A DNA stretch of 64,000 nt, from the NCBI GenBank assembly GCA_905221605.1, contig CAJNDS010002224.1, positions 1,294,771 to 1,358,770 of the forward strand, written 5' to 3'. This document shows positions 20,866 through 41,700 of the stretch, piece by piece. Position 1 is the stretch's first letter, and every line of letters begins with the position of its first letter. A model generated the notes under the pieces. That model was given only the letters and a program-made list of their open reading frames with translations. It was not told the origin of the DNA and searched no databases. The position numbers and the translations under genes are program-made. This stretch comes from Symbiodinium natans. Its lineage: Eukaryota > Sar > Dinophyceae > Suessiales > Symbiodiniaceae.

Positions 20866-21641
20866 GCAAGTGGACGAGCAAGGATCAGGCCCAAGGGCAC
20901 CAAGCGGGGGTGAAGAGGCATCCTGATGTTGAGCTCGTTAACCTTGAAGATGAGATTCGAGCCTCAGGACTCCAGGAGCCAAGACGACTCGAGGGCTTGT
21001 GCTGGTCCAGCAGTGCATGTGAGAGTGTTCTGCTAAGCGACGTTGTGACAAGTCCGAGCATGTTTGATGTGGAGGTGAACAGCATTCGATTCCAAGATGG
21101 AAGTCAGGACGCGAAGAGTGAGAGTTTCATGTTGGAAGGACGTCGCGTGTTGATTTGGAAGTCTGACGCCGGAGTAGACGACAGTACGTTGGAGGAACTG
21201 CCGGAAGATCTTGTATTCTCCGGGATGCAAGAGGAACTTACCAACTTAGAGCGTTGTCAGACAGGCAGAGCAATCCTTGAGCATGAAGTGAAAACCCTGA
21301 AGGCTAAGAACCCATCGTTGAGACGGCCTCTAGAGCCATTTCCGGCGAACCGCCTGAGCTGCAAGGTCTCCACCCAGACATCGACTACACTGCACTACTC
21401 GGCTGCCTACTTCCACAGCTCCGGGCTGCTAAGTCCGCAGGAGCCCATGTCCTGCTCTTATTCACGGACAGTCGCTGCTTCTTGTCCATTCCGCATTTCC
21501 CCAACTTTGTCCGGCGATGCCTGTAACACAAGAATGGGATGGAGGAAGGCACTTTCGGTGAACCTGGAAAGGTTAGGAATTGATTGGAGAAGCTCTGCTA
21601 GGACTGCGGCTCCAAACAAAGTGAAGGGTTCTTTGGACTGA
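20808..21641 (+). pseudogene. fragment of a second copia-type polyprotein
   Basis: Residues translated from about 20930 to 21315 read like the region just upstream of and into a copia RT: FDVEVNSIRF, RRVLIWKSDAGVDDSTLEEL, then FSGMQEELTNLERCQTGRAI and LKAKNPSL. In related elements this leads into the RWV...RTRIVAKD start of RT, but here the match ends and no YVDD follows. The sequence downstream in another frame (LHPDIDYTALLGCLLPQLRA) is protein-like but unassigned. It is on the opposite strand to the complete copia element and has no LTRs that I can see, so it is a truncated older copy. Confidence 0.5.
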
Positions 21642-22806
21642 ATCCCTTTTGGCTTCCAGCTCTTCTGTAAAGGTTCTTCCGTCAGAAGGGCTTCTCTCAG
21701 TGCCGTGTCACGGAGCCTTCCGTGGTGGCACATAAAGGCTTTGCTGGTTGTACACAGCAGCTCCTGAAGGTTAACGAAGTTTGCCTCTGCTTTGCCTAAA
21801 GGCTGAAAAGGTGGTGGAGATGCGTATGAGACCCGCTTCCACGGTAATGTGCAAAACATCTAGAAACTCCAGTACCTTTCAATTAAGAATATACCTTAAA
21901 GTATAGCAAGATTCCTAATGATATTGGAGTCTCTGGCTACTGGCTTGGATCGGCACCTGCTTGCATGTTCTTTTCAATTGCCATTCTCAGTGACACAGAC
22001 TTAATCTTTGCGATGTCGACAATGTTGGCAATTTTCTGCCAGTCATTGCAGCGTGGAGCAACAATAGTTTTCTTGAGAGTCTTGTTGAGAGATCTGCTGG
22101 GTAGCAATGCCAGTTATGGCAGTCAAGTGTATGCATATAAAACAAAGGTTTAAATTCGAAGAAGCCAGAAAGAGTGTGCCTAGGTGGCGCTGTACAAAAC
22201 ATCCAGACTGAAACCGAACATCTTTCGTTTTTTGCCTTTTGAGCTTGTTTTCAAATTCTTCTCAGTTTTCTTCTTCAATGAATCTTGTGCTTTGGAGATG
22301 ATTCCAATTTGTGGAAGTTTTGAATATTGTCCAGATTGATCTTAGGTTCAGAAAAATGGTTTATCTCAAATTTGTTTTTGTTTATTAGTTTCGCTTGCTA
22401 CACTCGCACTGCTTTTCATTATGGCAAGAAAAACACGTGATTCCTCAACGACACAAAACGCTCGGCGTAGTATGCACGCTGTGATAGACCTTGCGAAAGA
22501 TTCGAGACTGGCATCAAGCTGATCGGAGCTTGCAAAGCTTTTACTTCCGCCCAAGTTTGTGAGAACCGCTGTTTTCGTCCGAGAACAGCTGCGCAGTTTT
22601 CTAAGAAAGCGGGTGAGTGAAGATGGAGCTGCAGTTCCGTTGAGCGGTTTCCCCCGTTAGCGTTTGGCCATGAAACAGAACACTCCGAGTGCCATTTTTT
22701 GTCACTGGCATGTCATACAAATTTTGCCCTGTTTGTGACTGATATGTCTGCGAAGACGATGTGTGAGCTCTTTGCAAACGTCATGTGTCGCACACATCAT
22801 ACTTAC

Positions 22807-22925
22807 TGTTGGGTAGTAGGGAATGAGGGAATGAGGGAATGAGGTATTTATATCGCCCTATATATATATATCCTTGTAAGAGATTAAAAAGGGTACTTCA
22901 TTTTTTCATTCCCTACTAACCAACA
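22807..22925. mobile_element. complete MITE/introner, family A
   Basis: 119 bp with terminal inverted repeats TGTTGGGTAGTAGGGAATGA and TCATTCCCTACTAACCAACA. The internal sequence is short and AT-rich. Truncated relatives lie at 25028-25101 and 31521-31590, both abutting telomere-like repeats. Confidence 0.75.
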
Positions 22926-23393
22926 CCAAGTATAGCACGAGTGAAACACATAAATTGTTTCTCCCATCCGGCCCACCCTGGGCATTGGTTGGTGAAACCA
23001 GAATGAGTCAAGGAGCTGCTTGGAGGAAGGGTTTAGGGTTTAGGATTTAGGGTTTCTGAGTGTTGTTTTGATGCGCCGACTACAGTTTCCCCCGCCCTTT
23101 GAAATGAAAACAGGAGAATCCGAATGTCGCTGACATTCCTTACGGATGTATGTGATTGGAACAGATATGCTAAGAACTCGGAATGCCTGTTTGCATGTAG
23201 TATTGGCAATTATTAGCTAGTATCGAAAGGCAACCTTAACTTCATAATGTTTTGTGCATATTGAACGTCAACGAACATGAAGCGGCAGATTCTGGCCTAA
23301 TTACCAGGTGACGCTAAATTGCAGAAATAATGAGTTTTAAGCACTAGTGCTTTTGCAAGGTCCATTTAGTCACATCTCGAGAAATATGGCTAG

Positions 23394-23453
23394 TATATAT
23401 ATATATGTATATATATATATATGTATATGCTATATATATATATATATATATAT
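23394..23453. repeat. AT microsatellite
   Basis: An almost uninterrupted alternation of A and T, with a few G or C interruptions. Confidence 0.9.
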
Positions 23454-23614
23454 AGCAGAACCTATAATCCATAATGTCATCTGTAAAGCATTCTATAGTT
23501 TGTTCTGCAGTGTTTGCGTGTCCGACATCCGACGGCCCAAGCCTGCGCTAACTCTGCAGGACAACCCTTAGTTTTTTGGGGCCTTTTTCGGCTCCTCTTC
23601 TCTTAAGTTTGACA

Positions 23615-24485
23615 ATGAAGCAATCTTCATGGCGATGGCCATGTTTCCCGGTCCAGATGTGGGCCATGCTTTCCGTGGCTTCGGCCATGAAAGTCATGCA
23701 GGACTTGAAAACCAACGCGTCGGAAGCCGCGGTGGGGGCGCATTCTGTGCACCTTTCACGTTCAGAGGACCACCTCAATGGGTCTGAGATGATGTCTGTG
23801 CAGAATGCTCTTGTGGCTCGCTCTTCCCGCTCGAAGACATCTGGGGGTGAGAATTTGGACACCGACCTCTCAAGCGTTGATGAGGAGCTTGACGCCGTGG
23901 TGTCAGCAAAGTTTTTCGGAGCCATTGCGGATGGCTTCAGCGCCGTTGGCAACACGCTTGCATCAGCAGGCATGGCCATAGGCAGCGCAGTCGGCAATGC
24001 GGCCACGGTCGTCGGGAGGCATGTCATAAAAGCCGCAGAGACCAAGTTGGCAAGCTTGCCGGGGCCGATCCAGCATGTCGCGAACAGCATTGGGAACGTA
24101 GCGGTCGGTGCCGTCCACGCAGCACGGGATGTCGGGGAGATGGTGGCGGATACCACGATTAGTCTTGCCGGAACGGTGCTTCACCATGCCCAGAGATTCG
24201 CGGAGGCAGGGGTAAGGTTGGCTGCGGGCTTTGCTTCGGCCGTCTGGAACGAGATGGAGAAGTTCATCAACTGTCTTCGCCAACAGTTCTCTCTGTGTTC
24301 GGTGTTGATTGGGGACCAGTGCGACTGTCACGGTGGCAGCCATGTCAAGATCTCGACAGGGAGCTTTTCCATGAGGTGTGTCTTCCAGGCAGCCGCCGAC
24401 TTTTCCAAAGGCTTCGGGGTGCGAGCAGTTCCCAAGAATGGAATGGGCGGCGCAACCATTGGAGGTATCCAGACCTTTATCGAAG
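23615..24485 (+). CDS. first exon of multi-exon gene; secreted-looking protein
   Basis: An ATG at 23615 opens about 290 codons. The N-terminus has a hydrophobic run (MWAMLSVASA) compatible with a signal peptide. Residues 100-230 are a long Ala/Gly/Val-rich amphipathic region with small residues at regular spacing (FGAIADGFSAVGNTLASAGM, IGSAVGNAATVVGRHVIKAA). A Cys-containing stretch (CSVLIGDQCDCHGG) and a GVRAVPKNGMGGATIGG end follow. At 24486 a GTGTTG donor fits, with an acceptor CAG at 24593, giving a 108-bp intron and a next exon starting GGTTTCCAAAACC. The family is not recognised; the role is probably extracellular or membrane-associated, inferred only from composition. Confidence 0.65.
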
Positions 24486-27400
24486 GTGTTGTATTGTTAG
24501 TTGGCTTAACTTCTTCTCTAGCAGACCATCGAAGTATCAAGTTTTGAAAACAGTTGGTTATTGGTCCAATACCGTGTTCTGTGGTTCTCGCAGGGTTTCC
24601 AAAACCAGATGAGGCATGGCGATATTGCCTGGAGATGACTTCGTGCAAGCCTACAAGAGCCTCGACCGTGCCAAAGCTATTCCGTTGCCTTTGTAGAGGT
24701 TCAAAGTTTAGACTTCCGGTAGCCTTGATCGACTTTTCTTTTTCGTCGTAGATGGGGGGGGGGACCCTCTCTGATGTCGTGGCTTTCTGAAGTCGTACTG
24801 CTGGCAGCATTCGGGATTCGTTGATCTGAGAGGTTTAGGGTTTGCAAGGTGTCGGAAGGATCAGTTCAGGCTGCTGCATCCTGGTCAGCTCTAAGCCAAC
24901 AATGTCATGAACGCTAAGCCCGAAATCTTCCCCTATTTCATATTTCCCTCAGCTTTGCGGCCTGAAACTGGGAACCCTCTGCATCCGACACTTTAAAGCT
25001 TCTGCCACTTCTCCCGACTCCGAAATCCCATAAGCTTAAAATGTATACCCTTTAAGGGATTACACAGGGTACCTCATGCCCCCCATTCCCTGCTAACCAA
25101 CAGTAAGTAAGTAGGGTTTAGGGTTTAGGGTTTAGGGTTTAGGGTTTAGGGTTTAGGGTTTAGGGTTTAGGGTTTAGGGTTTAGGGTTTAGGGTTTAGGG
25201 TTTAGGGTTTAGGGCTTAGGGTTTAGGGTTTAGGGTTTAGGGTTTAGGGTTTAGGGCCAGGGTTTAGGGATTAGGGTTCAGGGTATCTGCCTCTGTCAGC
25301 CCAGGGCGGCAGGTCAAGTCTTGAAAAGCCGCGAGGCATTGAAAACCAAGACGACCTCAGGAACCACGAGTGCCCCGGCATGGCCCTTTGGGCGGGGCTT
25401 GGGGTTTGGGGTTTGGGGTTTAGGGTTTAGGGTTTAGGGTTTAGGGTTGAGGGTTTAGGGTTTAGGGTTTAGGAGGGTGGTTTCTGCTGTGAAAGGCGGA
25501 CCTGATTTGGATTCGGAGGAAAGGGGAGGGGGCGGGGGGTGCTAAAGCAACCCACGGCCCCACTCCTATGGTTGAATATTTTGCCTTTCCAGTCTAGCTA
25601 TGAACAGTCACGCCGTTCAGCTTTTGATGAACAAGCAAGGCTCATGTGAGACGGCTTTGAACGTGTCTCAGACTGCAAGAAGAGGATGGACTGAATGTGT
25701 GGTACAGTAAACGGCATTAATCGTTGTTCATCATCCTCATCATCGTCATCATCATCATCATCATCATCACCATCATCGTCAGCGTCATCCATCATCACCA
25801 CCACCACCACCATCATCATCACCACCATCATCATCATCATCATCATCATTGGCATTACCGTTTTAAGCATTCAAGTCCCATGCTGGCCATCATGATTATC
25901 GTTGTGAGCTGGTGCAGAGGTCTACAGATGAGTTGCCATATCTGCCCCCTAAGGTTGCTCTGGATGGCGTCGTCCAGTTTTCCCCAGATGTGACCATAAC
26001 TGTCTATACCAGCGGAGACTGGGAAGTGAAGGGTTTCAGCATGTGTTGTTGTTGCCCCTGCTCTAAGACACTGCTGTCCCGTGGTTTCCTGCGTGGGTGT
26101 AAGCTTTGCTTTGTGAGAAGCATTGCTACTCTGAACCCTAAACACTAAACCCTAAACCCTAAACCCTTAACCCTGAACCCTAAACCCATGTGGTCCAGAA
26201 GTTCATGCTCCCAGAGTCTGCGCAGCACAGGAACGACCGAATTCTCAATCAAGGGAATGGTGCGCGCGTCCATTCAAGCGCTTGTCAAGGCGCAAGGCAG
26301 TTGCTCCTTCAAGGCCCCCGACAAGGGAAGGAGGCAACATGCTTCTTCTGTTGCTGCTTAGGACGACGATGTTTAGGGTTTAGGGTTTCGGTTTTCAGGT
26401 TCAGGGTTTAGGGTGGCTGCTGCTGCTGCGGATGCTGCTGCTGCTGCTGCTGGTTTGGCGCCGGTGGTTCTGGTGGTGTTCATGTCTGCTTTGGTATCGC
26501 CTTGACTGACCACAACCCTATAACTCAATATGGAGTGTGATTGGCATCTCGCTGCTCTCACGAATATCGTTTGAATGGCGATATCGCCTTGAAAGTTCAT
26601 GGCAGGCCATGAGAGGATTTCCAGATCCTCCCAAGAAGAAGATCGTCTGTGCCGGCAAGTTCTGCATCGTGATCATGCTTCTTTGTCATGGTTGGGTACC
26701 AATTTACAATTTTAAGGGATAACCCTATAAGGAATGAAAGTTTAGATTCTTAATGTGATCCCAACCATGAACTTAAAACCCTAAACCCTAAACCGTAAAC
26801 CCTAGACCCTAGACCCTAGACCCTAAACCCTAAACCCTAAACCCTAAACCCTAAACCCTAAACCCTAAACCCTAAACCCTAACCCTAAACCCTAAACCCT
26901 AAACCCTAAGCCCTAAACCCCAAACCCTAAACCCTAAACCCTAGGCTTCAGATGGTTACGGAGCTGAACTTGAAGGGCATCCTCACGGGGACGGTCGAAC
27001 TAAGCACCGAAGTGGACTTCCAAGTCGAGGGCACCGTGCGTGTCACGAAGAACCTTTGGACTCGGTTTTTAGAGGAGGGGTTTAGGGTTTAGGGTTTAGG
27101 GTTTAGGGTTTAGGGTTTAGGGTTTAGGGTTTAAGGATTTTTAGTAGCAAGGAAGCCTAAAACCCTAAACCCTAAACCTGATCTCAGGAGTGGTCACTCA
27201 GATGTGGATATGAAGAGCCCATCGATCACGCACAAGGACGGCTTCGCGATCGGAGCCAGTGCGATGGCATCTGCACGAGTGAGCCTTGGTGGTCATTCTC
27301 GGGCAGCCTTTGATACCAATTCGATACCAATACAAGTTCTGCTGCTAAGATTTTTGGCTCTCGCCCTGTGTAGACTTGTGGAACTTTTGAAACGCAGCTC

Positions 27401-29366
27401 CAGACAGAGAACGGGCATGTTGAGGACAAGTTCCGTAAGCACCGGACTTCTGTTGGTACATTCGAAGCCTCAGACGTGTCAGAGACACGTCGGAGTTTGG
27501 TATTTTTGAGTAGTTTTTTGTACGGGCTTCTCAGCATCAACAAGGAGTGCCGGACCGGTTCTCACGATATGGCCCGTGCCGGGAATTCCTATCACTTTCA
27601 GGCTCGGTCCACATTAACTTCGTCAGAGCGGGGGAACATTTTCCATTCTTGAGGGTACTTAAACTCAATAAGGGATAGAACCTTAAGTTTCTAAACACTA
27701 TCCCAGCCCCAACCCGGAGCCCTCAAAACCCTGGGCCTGTCTGAAGCGCAGCCACCCCCTAAACCTTCAAAAGCCTTAAGAGCTCTGAAGCATGCAGGCC
27801 CCTAAACCAGCATGTTGTCGCTCAACCCAAAAACCCTAGACCCCTGAAAACTTGAACCCTAATCCCCCCAAAAATCCCCCAAAAGCCAGAACATCCCAAA
27901 ACCCTAGACGCCTGAAAGCTTGAACCCTAAGCCCCCCCGCCAAAAAAAAAAAACAAAAGCCAAAACATCCCAAACCCTAGACCCCTGAAAACTTGAACCC
28001 TAAACCCTGAACCCTGAACCCTAAACCCTAAACCCTAAAGCCCAAAAATAGAAAACCAAAAGCCAGAAGCCCTGCAGCAGTCTTCAGGCCTGCTTGGAGC
28101 ACTTAGAACCCCAATTATATATAGGGTTTGGGGTTTGGGGTTTGGGGTTTAGGGTTTAGGGTTTAGGGCACACCCCCAATTATAACTGTACTTATAAGCC
28201 CCCTAAGTCCCACCAGTAGGTCATAAGTAGATTTGTCATTGTGGTTATAAGTACCCCTAAACCCTAAACCCTAAACCCTAAACCCTAAACCCTAAACCCT
28301 AAACCCTAAACCCTAAACCCTAAACCCTAAACCCTAAACCCTAAACCCTGGAACCTCCAAGTGACCTTCAGGCCTATGGTCCATGCCGAGGCCAAAGCCC
28401 AAGGCACACTGAAGCTGCAGCAACATTTCCAGAAGAGTTTCGGGTTTAGGGTTTAGGGCGTCTTTGGGTTACTGACTTTATGCATAGCAGGGTGCTTCTC
28501 TTCAAGAAGTTCCGTTTTTCAATCCGACGGTGTAAAAAACTGAGGAGCTTCAGTTCGGGCCACGGCTTGTTCTTCGTCCAGGAGTCTGAAGATGCGTCTG
28601 ACCACGCTTCCGACGGATCTCTGTCCAACGCGAGCTTGGACACGACATCGACGAAGCTGGAGATGTGTGGAGCAGCCGCCCTCAACACTTATGCCGACGT
28701 CGACATCACGGGCTTCGCCCTGCCGGCTCTCTTCAAGCGCTTCTTCACCAGCTCCTTCATCTTGGATGAGATCTCGAAGGCCCTGCTCGCGGGCGCCGCA
28801 GCCATGGTGAAGGTCATGACAGGGCCGGTGCAGCTCCATCCCCCTTGAGAATTGTTTTTTGTGTTTTTTGGTTTTTTCATATAAACCCCAAGAGGATTTT
28901 AAGAATACTATATATATATATATATGTTTTCTTAAGGTTCTTAAAGGGGAGCACAGGCAGTGTGTTCCGGGCGCCAGCGCCGTCACGAACAAGATCCTGG
29001 CCGCGGCCCAGGCTGCCGTCTCCGCGCTGGTCGGGCTCATCCCGAGCCTCAGCCTTGACTTGGGGCTGCCCTCGATTCAGCTGCTGGCCCCCGAGAAGCT
29101 GGGTCCTTGTTGGTTAGAATTTGTTACATGTTCGTCATAATTATAAATCCAAATAAGGAATAAAAAATGATAGTGTCTAACAATACAACTTCAACAATGA
29201 AGCAGGAAGCTCTTCTGCAAGGAGGTCTACAAGACTCCCGGCTTCGACTCCGCGCCCTGCGCCGCCGAGCTTGGGTGCAAGCACGCCGGCAGGGGACCTC
29301 CCGCGGGCGAGGAGATCCCGCCCCCAGAGCAAGTCCACAACCACGAGAGGAAGACGCTCGGAGGCG
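23615..29366 (+). CDS. multi-exon gene, N-terminal half (beta-rich/amphipathic exons)
   Basis: Short GC-rich open stretches, each flanked by plausible acceptors and donors, lie between non-coding blocks. They are 23615-24485; about 25285-25395; 25918-26031 (KVALDGVVQFSPDVTITVY); about 26190-26350; about 26605-26675 (FPDPPKKKIVCAGKFCIVI); 26952-27060 (MVTELNLKGILTGTVEL, FQVEGTVRVTKNLW); 27191-27278 (SPSITHKDGFAIGASAM); 27545-27606 (VLTIWPVPGIPITFRLGP); 28362-28440 (TFRPMVHAEAKAQGTLKL); 28582-28827; 28958-29103; and 29206-29366. Alternating hydrophobic residues suggest repeated beta modules. I know no family for this. It may continue into the module-repeat exons at 29930-38707, as strand and intron style are the same, or be a separate neighbour. 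Exon limits are estimates. Confidence 0.5.
24486..24593 (+). other. intron, 108 bp
   Basis: GT at 24486 and CTCGCAG ending at 24593, T-rich. It contains GTTAGTTGGC near the start and GTTGGTTATTGG near the end, reminiscent of introner ends. Confidence 0.5.
25028..25101. mobile_element. truncated family A MITE next to telomere-like array
   Basis: Carries the internal block TACCCTTTAAGGGATTACAC and the right end CATTCCCTGCTAACCAACA. The left end is missing. A TTTAGGG array begins within about 11 bases of its right end. Confidence 0.6.
25112..25292 (+). repeat. telomere-like array, TTTAGGG on plus
   Basis: About 20 near-perfect copies, degenerating at the right end (ttagggattagggttcaggg). Confidence 0.95.
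25397..25473 (+). repeat. telomere-like array, TTTAGGG on plus
   Basis: Starts with TTTGGGG variants, then TTTAGGG, immediately after the GC-rich open stretch 25285-25395. Confidence 0.9.
25726..25860. repeat. TCA/ATC trinucleotide microsatellite
   Basis: Runs of CATCAT and CACCAC units. The apparent Met/Ser/His-only open frames here are artefacts of the repeat. Confidence 0.9.
26410..26454. repeat. CTG trinucleotide microsatellite
   Basis: GCTGCTGCTG runs follow a short TTTAGGG cluster at 26370-26413. Confidence 0.85.
26686..26770. mobile_element. introner-like palindromic element in an intron
   Basis: 85 bp with perfect 11-bp ends TCATGGTTGGG and CCCAACCATGA. It sits between the FPDPPKKKIVCAGKF exon and a CCCTAAA array that leads to the next exon. 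Confidence 0.6.
26776..26946 (-). repeat. telomere-like array, CCCTAAA on plus
   Basis: About 23 copies with occasional variants (ccctagacc, ccctaagcc, a single ccctaacc). It ends six bases before the CAG acceptor of the exon at 26952. Confidence 0.95.
27061..27190 (+). other. intron with opposed telomere-like arrays
   Basis: It follows the exon ending TVRVTKNLW, carries TTTAGGG copies at 27077-27133 and then CCCTAAA copies at 27158-27176, and ends at CTCAGGAG. The two arrays are complementary and could fold the intron back on itself. Confidence 0.6.
28253..28349 (-). repeat. telomere-like array, CCCTAAA on plus
   Basis: About 13 perfect copies ending a few bases before the exon at about 28362. 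Confidence 0.95.
28582..28827 (+). CDS. internal exon
   Basis: Open from a CAG acceptor at 28581. It encodes acidic DASDHASDGSLSNASL, then FALPALFKRFFTSSFILDEI and an Ala-rich segment ending VKVMTGP. A GTGCAG donor at 28828 and a CACAG acceptor at 28956 join it in phase to the next exon (QCVPGASAVTNK). This is the best-defined splice pair in the first half of the locus. Confidence 0.6.
28958..29103 (+). CDS. internal exon
   Basis: Encodes CVPGASAVTNKILAAAQAA, then a hydrophobic LVGLIPSLSLDLGLPSIQLL and APEKLG. Right after the exon comes TTGTTGGTTAG, an introner-like end whose partner CTAACAA lies at 29177-29183, just before the next exon. Confidence 0.55.
29206..29366 (+). CDS. internal Cys-rich exon
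   Basis: After a CAG at 29205 it reads KLFCKEVYKTPGFDSAPCAA, then ELGCKHAGRGPPAGEE and EQVHNHERKTLGG. Three cysteines suggest an extracellular, disulphide-bonded segment. A GT donor at 29367 precedes a T-rich tract. Confidence 0.55.
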
Positions 29367-29511
29367 GTTTTTTCTTGGCAACCTTCTGAAGGCCCCCCCG
29401 CCTTTTTTGTCCCCTCCCCACCCCTCGGTGTGGGGTTGCTAGATTTTAAGCTCAACGCTTCACCTCGCCCGGAACTTTTTTTCTCGCCCGGTCTACTCCT
29501 CGCTCATCATC

Positions 29512-29840
29512 CCTGGAGTGCCCAACCCCAAAGTGTCCCTGGAGTGCCCAACTCTAGGTGTTCCTGCATTGCCCAACCCCAGAGCGCGCCCAACCCAGAG
29601 TGTTGCTGGATCGCTTGCTGGATCGCCCAACCCCAAAGTGTTCCCGCACGGACTGAGTCTTACCATGTCCCCAGAGTGCCCAGCCCCAGAATCTCTTTGG
29701 AGTGCCCATGCCCAAACCCATGGAGTGCCCAATCCCAGAGTGTTCCTGGACCCCACCGGAGTGCCGAACCCAGAGTGTCCACGGAGTGCCCGTCTCCCTG
29801 GAGTGCCCGGCCCCAGATCCCTGGAGTGCCCAACGATGTT
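29512..29840. repeat. minisatellite, unit about 27 bp
   Basis: Imperfect copies of CTGGAGTGCCCAACCCCAGA followed by GTGTTC fill the probable intron between 29366 and 29930. Confidence 0.75.
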
Positions 29841-29929
29841 CGAAGTAAAATAGTTTTCTCGCAATGCCTGGTCACTCTTCCAAGAAGCAGGGGTTCCCCT
29901 CCTATTCGTGCTGAAGTCTCCGGTCCTGA

Positions 29930-38707
<8,778 letters not shown>

Positions 38708-41700
38708 AGGTCGCTGCCAGCAGGCAGCTGGGCAGGTTTTCCGCATTGTACAGCAGGGTGGGGGTTTACGGTACCGCCCTTCATCGTAAACCCCCCCCAT
38801 TTGGGAGCACAGCAGTTTGGCCCGCTTCTAGACTCGACTGCCAGCTACCAGGCGATGACAAAAACACACTAGCGCGCCAAAGGAGCCACATCCAGTGGTC
38901 TAAAGAGGATTCTCGAGTGTAGCAGCTGCACCCTAAACCCTAAACCCTAAACCCTAAACCCTAAACCCTAAACCCTAAACCCTAAACCCTAAACCCTAAA
39001 CCCTAAACCCTAAACCCTAAACCCTCTTTTGTGGCTCGTGACGTCGTGCAGATTGTTCTGCAGTCCCGCAGTCGGCTCAGGTTTGGGAGTCTAGCTGGCG
39101 TGGAATGAAAGGTGCATGCGTAGAAAAAGCACCGCCGCGGCCAGTTTAACGTAGCCACACGAAACCTCAACCCCAAGCAGCAAGCGATACTTTTGGATGC
39201 GACGGTTGCTTCATGCACATGCTTTGGAGGTTCATGCTACTTATTAACCAAATATAACTTGCAACTGTACTTACAACTTGTAGCCCACTTGTAAGCCCCT
39301 TAAGTGCCCTGTTTCTCACAACTTTCTCTGTGGCCTGGGGGTGTTTGCCGGCTTTTGTCACAACTGGACAGATGGCTTGTCGGAAGCTTTTCGGAGCAAT
39401 CCTCACTTCCTGCACATGATGTGTAAGCTTCTTCGCAGTTGCTTGCTGCTCTTTGACTGCAAGATGGCACCGGACCTCACTTTCGCGGCTGTCGTGAGGC
39501 CACGCCCTCCACGCGTGTGCCGAATTCCCATAGGGCACGTGGCCAAAGCCTTGGGGCTTGACCTAGTTCTGGTCTCCGGAGTTTGAGAATCTACTGTGTT
39601 GCGTAGAAGGTGCTGGAGTGGCGTCACGAAGATGCGACAAACAGGACCTTCATAGCCATTCCTGTGGGCATCGAGTGTGGCCTCGTGCAAAGCAGGGCTG
39701 ACTGGCAATGTCAGGTCGGCCCTGACGGTGCCCAGCAGCAACCGTCCCAGGGTTCGTTTGGGTCGCTGAAAGGCAGGCTTCTTGCCACGGCTGAGTGAGC
39801 AGCACCCTTGTGCTTTGTCCGCACTCCTCCATGCTGCCTTTGCATAGCCTAAACCCTAAACCCTAAACCCTAAACCCTAAACCCTAAACCCTAAACCCTA
39901 AACCCTAAACCCTAAACCCTTAAGATCTCTTCACAGAACGCAGTAAGGACTTCGGGGCTTCGGATGGGGCCTAGGGGCGGGGAGCCCGTCTGTCCCTGTT
40001 CCACTCCGTAAGCCTCTAAGTCTCTAAGCCCCCCCCTGAGATTTTAGGCTCTAAGCCTCTAAATGTCGGGGTGGGGGTTGCAGGGGGGGGCTCACCTACT
40101 TGGGCGTGCAGTAGTTCGGGCTGCCCAAGGTCGTCTGAAACGTGTCGATCTTGCCCAGGCTCTCCGCCGTATCGCGAGTCTCCTTGCTTCTGATAATGAT
40201 CCGCATTTAAGCAACCTCAAAAGAGACCCGCACCTGTCTGACAGTGCTGGATGACATGTTGGTCACAAGCAGTAGTATAGGCAGTACTGACGCTTCTGCC
40301 CTGACCCCCGCCATGCCATGCGCCACTGCGTGCCGCCGCTAATAATTTTGACTGGACTCACCACCGGGTACGTATTCCTGCTTTCATTTCAAGTGGCGTG
40401 CCTTCCGGCTTTTTTTCGTGAATGCAGTGGCCTCAGCAAGCAAGAATCCCAACTATCGTTAGTGCTATGACACTGAAGCCATCGATGACATGTTTGGACA
40501 AGATGAGGAACATTTCACGTTTGGCGCTTATGTCACCAAATCAAACATTGAGCTCAACAATGCGATGGGTAGCTGAGATTGCCAATGGTGCTTCGTAGAT
40601 GTTTTGCATCATTCCAATGAATTCTATTGGCAATCTGATGCTCGACACTGACTATGTGCTCGGCGATGTGGCTGAACGAATACAGATGCATGTTCCAGGC
40701 TTTCCGGACATGCTGCGGATGTTGCAGCCATCGTGCATCGACTGGGTTTCAAAATGCAAGGACGGGCCTTCTAGACAAACGCATTTCATGTTGCATGGTT
40801 TCTGCAATTGAATCTCTGGCAAGCACGATAGCCAAGGATCGCTGCCCTCAACCAAATGTAGAGATTTAGACAGATTGTGTCCATGTGGTCTTGACAAGTT
40901 GCAGGCTTCAGTGCCGCAAGGTGCTTGCAACTGGTTTCGCTTGGGGTCGACTTCGGAATCGAAATTTCTAGAAACAGCTGGCTCACCCAGCTGCGCGAGC
41001 CTCAAGACGAAGTATAGTGGGCTTTTGCGGCCTGCGCTCCAAGCAGGTGTGTCCCCGTATGAGACTCGAGATGCTCAAGAGGCCACCTGCATACAAGTGC
41101 AAACCCCGTCTATCACCAGGGTGCATTCATACATCCACAGTTGGGGGAGAAGAACTTTGCGAGATGTATCTCCGAACGGCTTACCAGGTGCCGGGCTTTG
41201 CCCATGATCTGGAAGCTGGGATATTCTTGGCTACGGCACACTCCCAGACATGCTACCGGATGTGGGCTTGATCTCGCCTCTTGGCACATGCCAAGCGGCA
41301 CGCAGACATCTGGCAGAATAGGCCAGGGACCGAAGGAAAGGGTACAAAGTCGGAAAGGCTTCACTGGAGCTGCTTGAGATGTCGGGCTGTGCTGCATCAG
41401 GCTTGGATGGTGATTGCACACGTCGCATTCCACGGCAGTGGCCTTTCACGTGGCAAGTCAAGAGCGTCTCAGGCTTTGTGGTCATGGAGGCCCTTGTGCT
41501 TGAGAGCTTCCTCTGTCGTTCTTGCGGGGTGGGCGAACAGCCTCAAAGTTGTGGAACCTTCAGCTTCTTCTGATTTACGTCATCGCTGCACATGTCCCAG
41601 CCAGAGATAGCCAGAGCCATGGCGTCAGGTCCAGTCTGAGTGCTCAAAGCTTGCCAAGTGGCTTGACTGCGTGTGTCACTACAAGCTGACCCTTCTGATC

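Larger units (their letters stand above)
21642..23614. other. AT-rich non-coding region
   Basis: No gene supported. It holds the MITE at 22807-22925, a short TTTAGGG cluster near 23028-23056 and the AT microsatellite at 23394-23453. It is the likely upstream region of the multi-exon locus starting at 23615. No promoter motif or spliced-leader acceptor is evident. Confidence 0.4.

Noticed and set aside
24328-24810. Minus-strand open frames opposite the first exon of the module locus (also 23548-24156, 23963-24343)
   Set aside because: They mirror the plus-strand coding sequence and end in low-quality tails; the plus strand has a signal-like N-terminus and splice sites.
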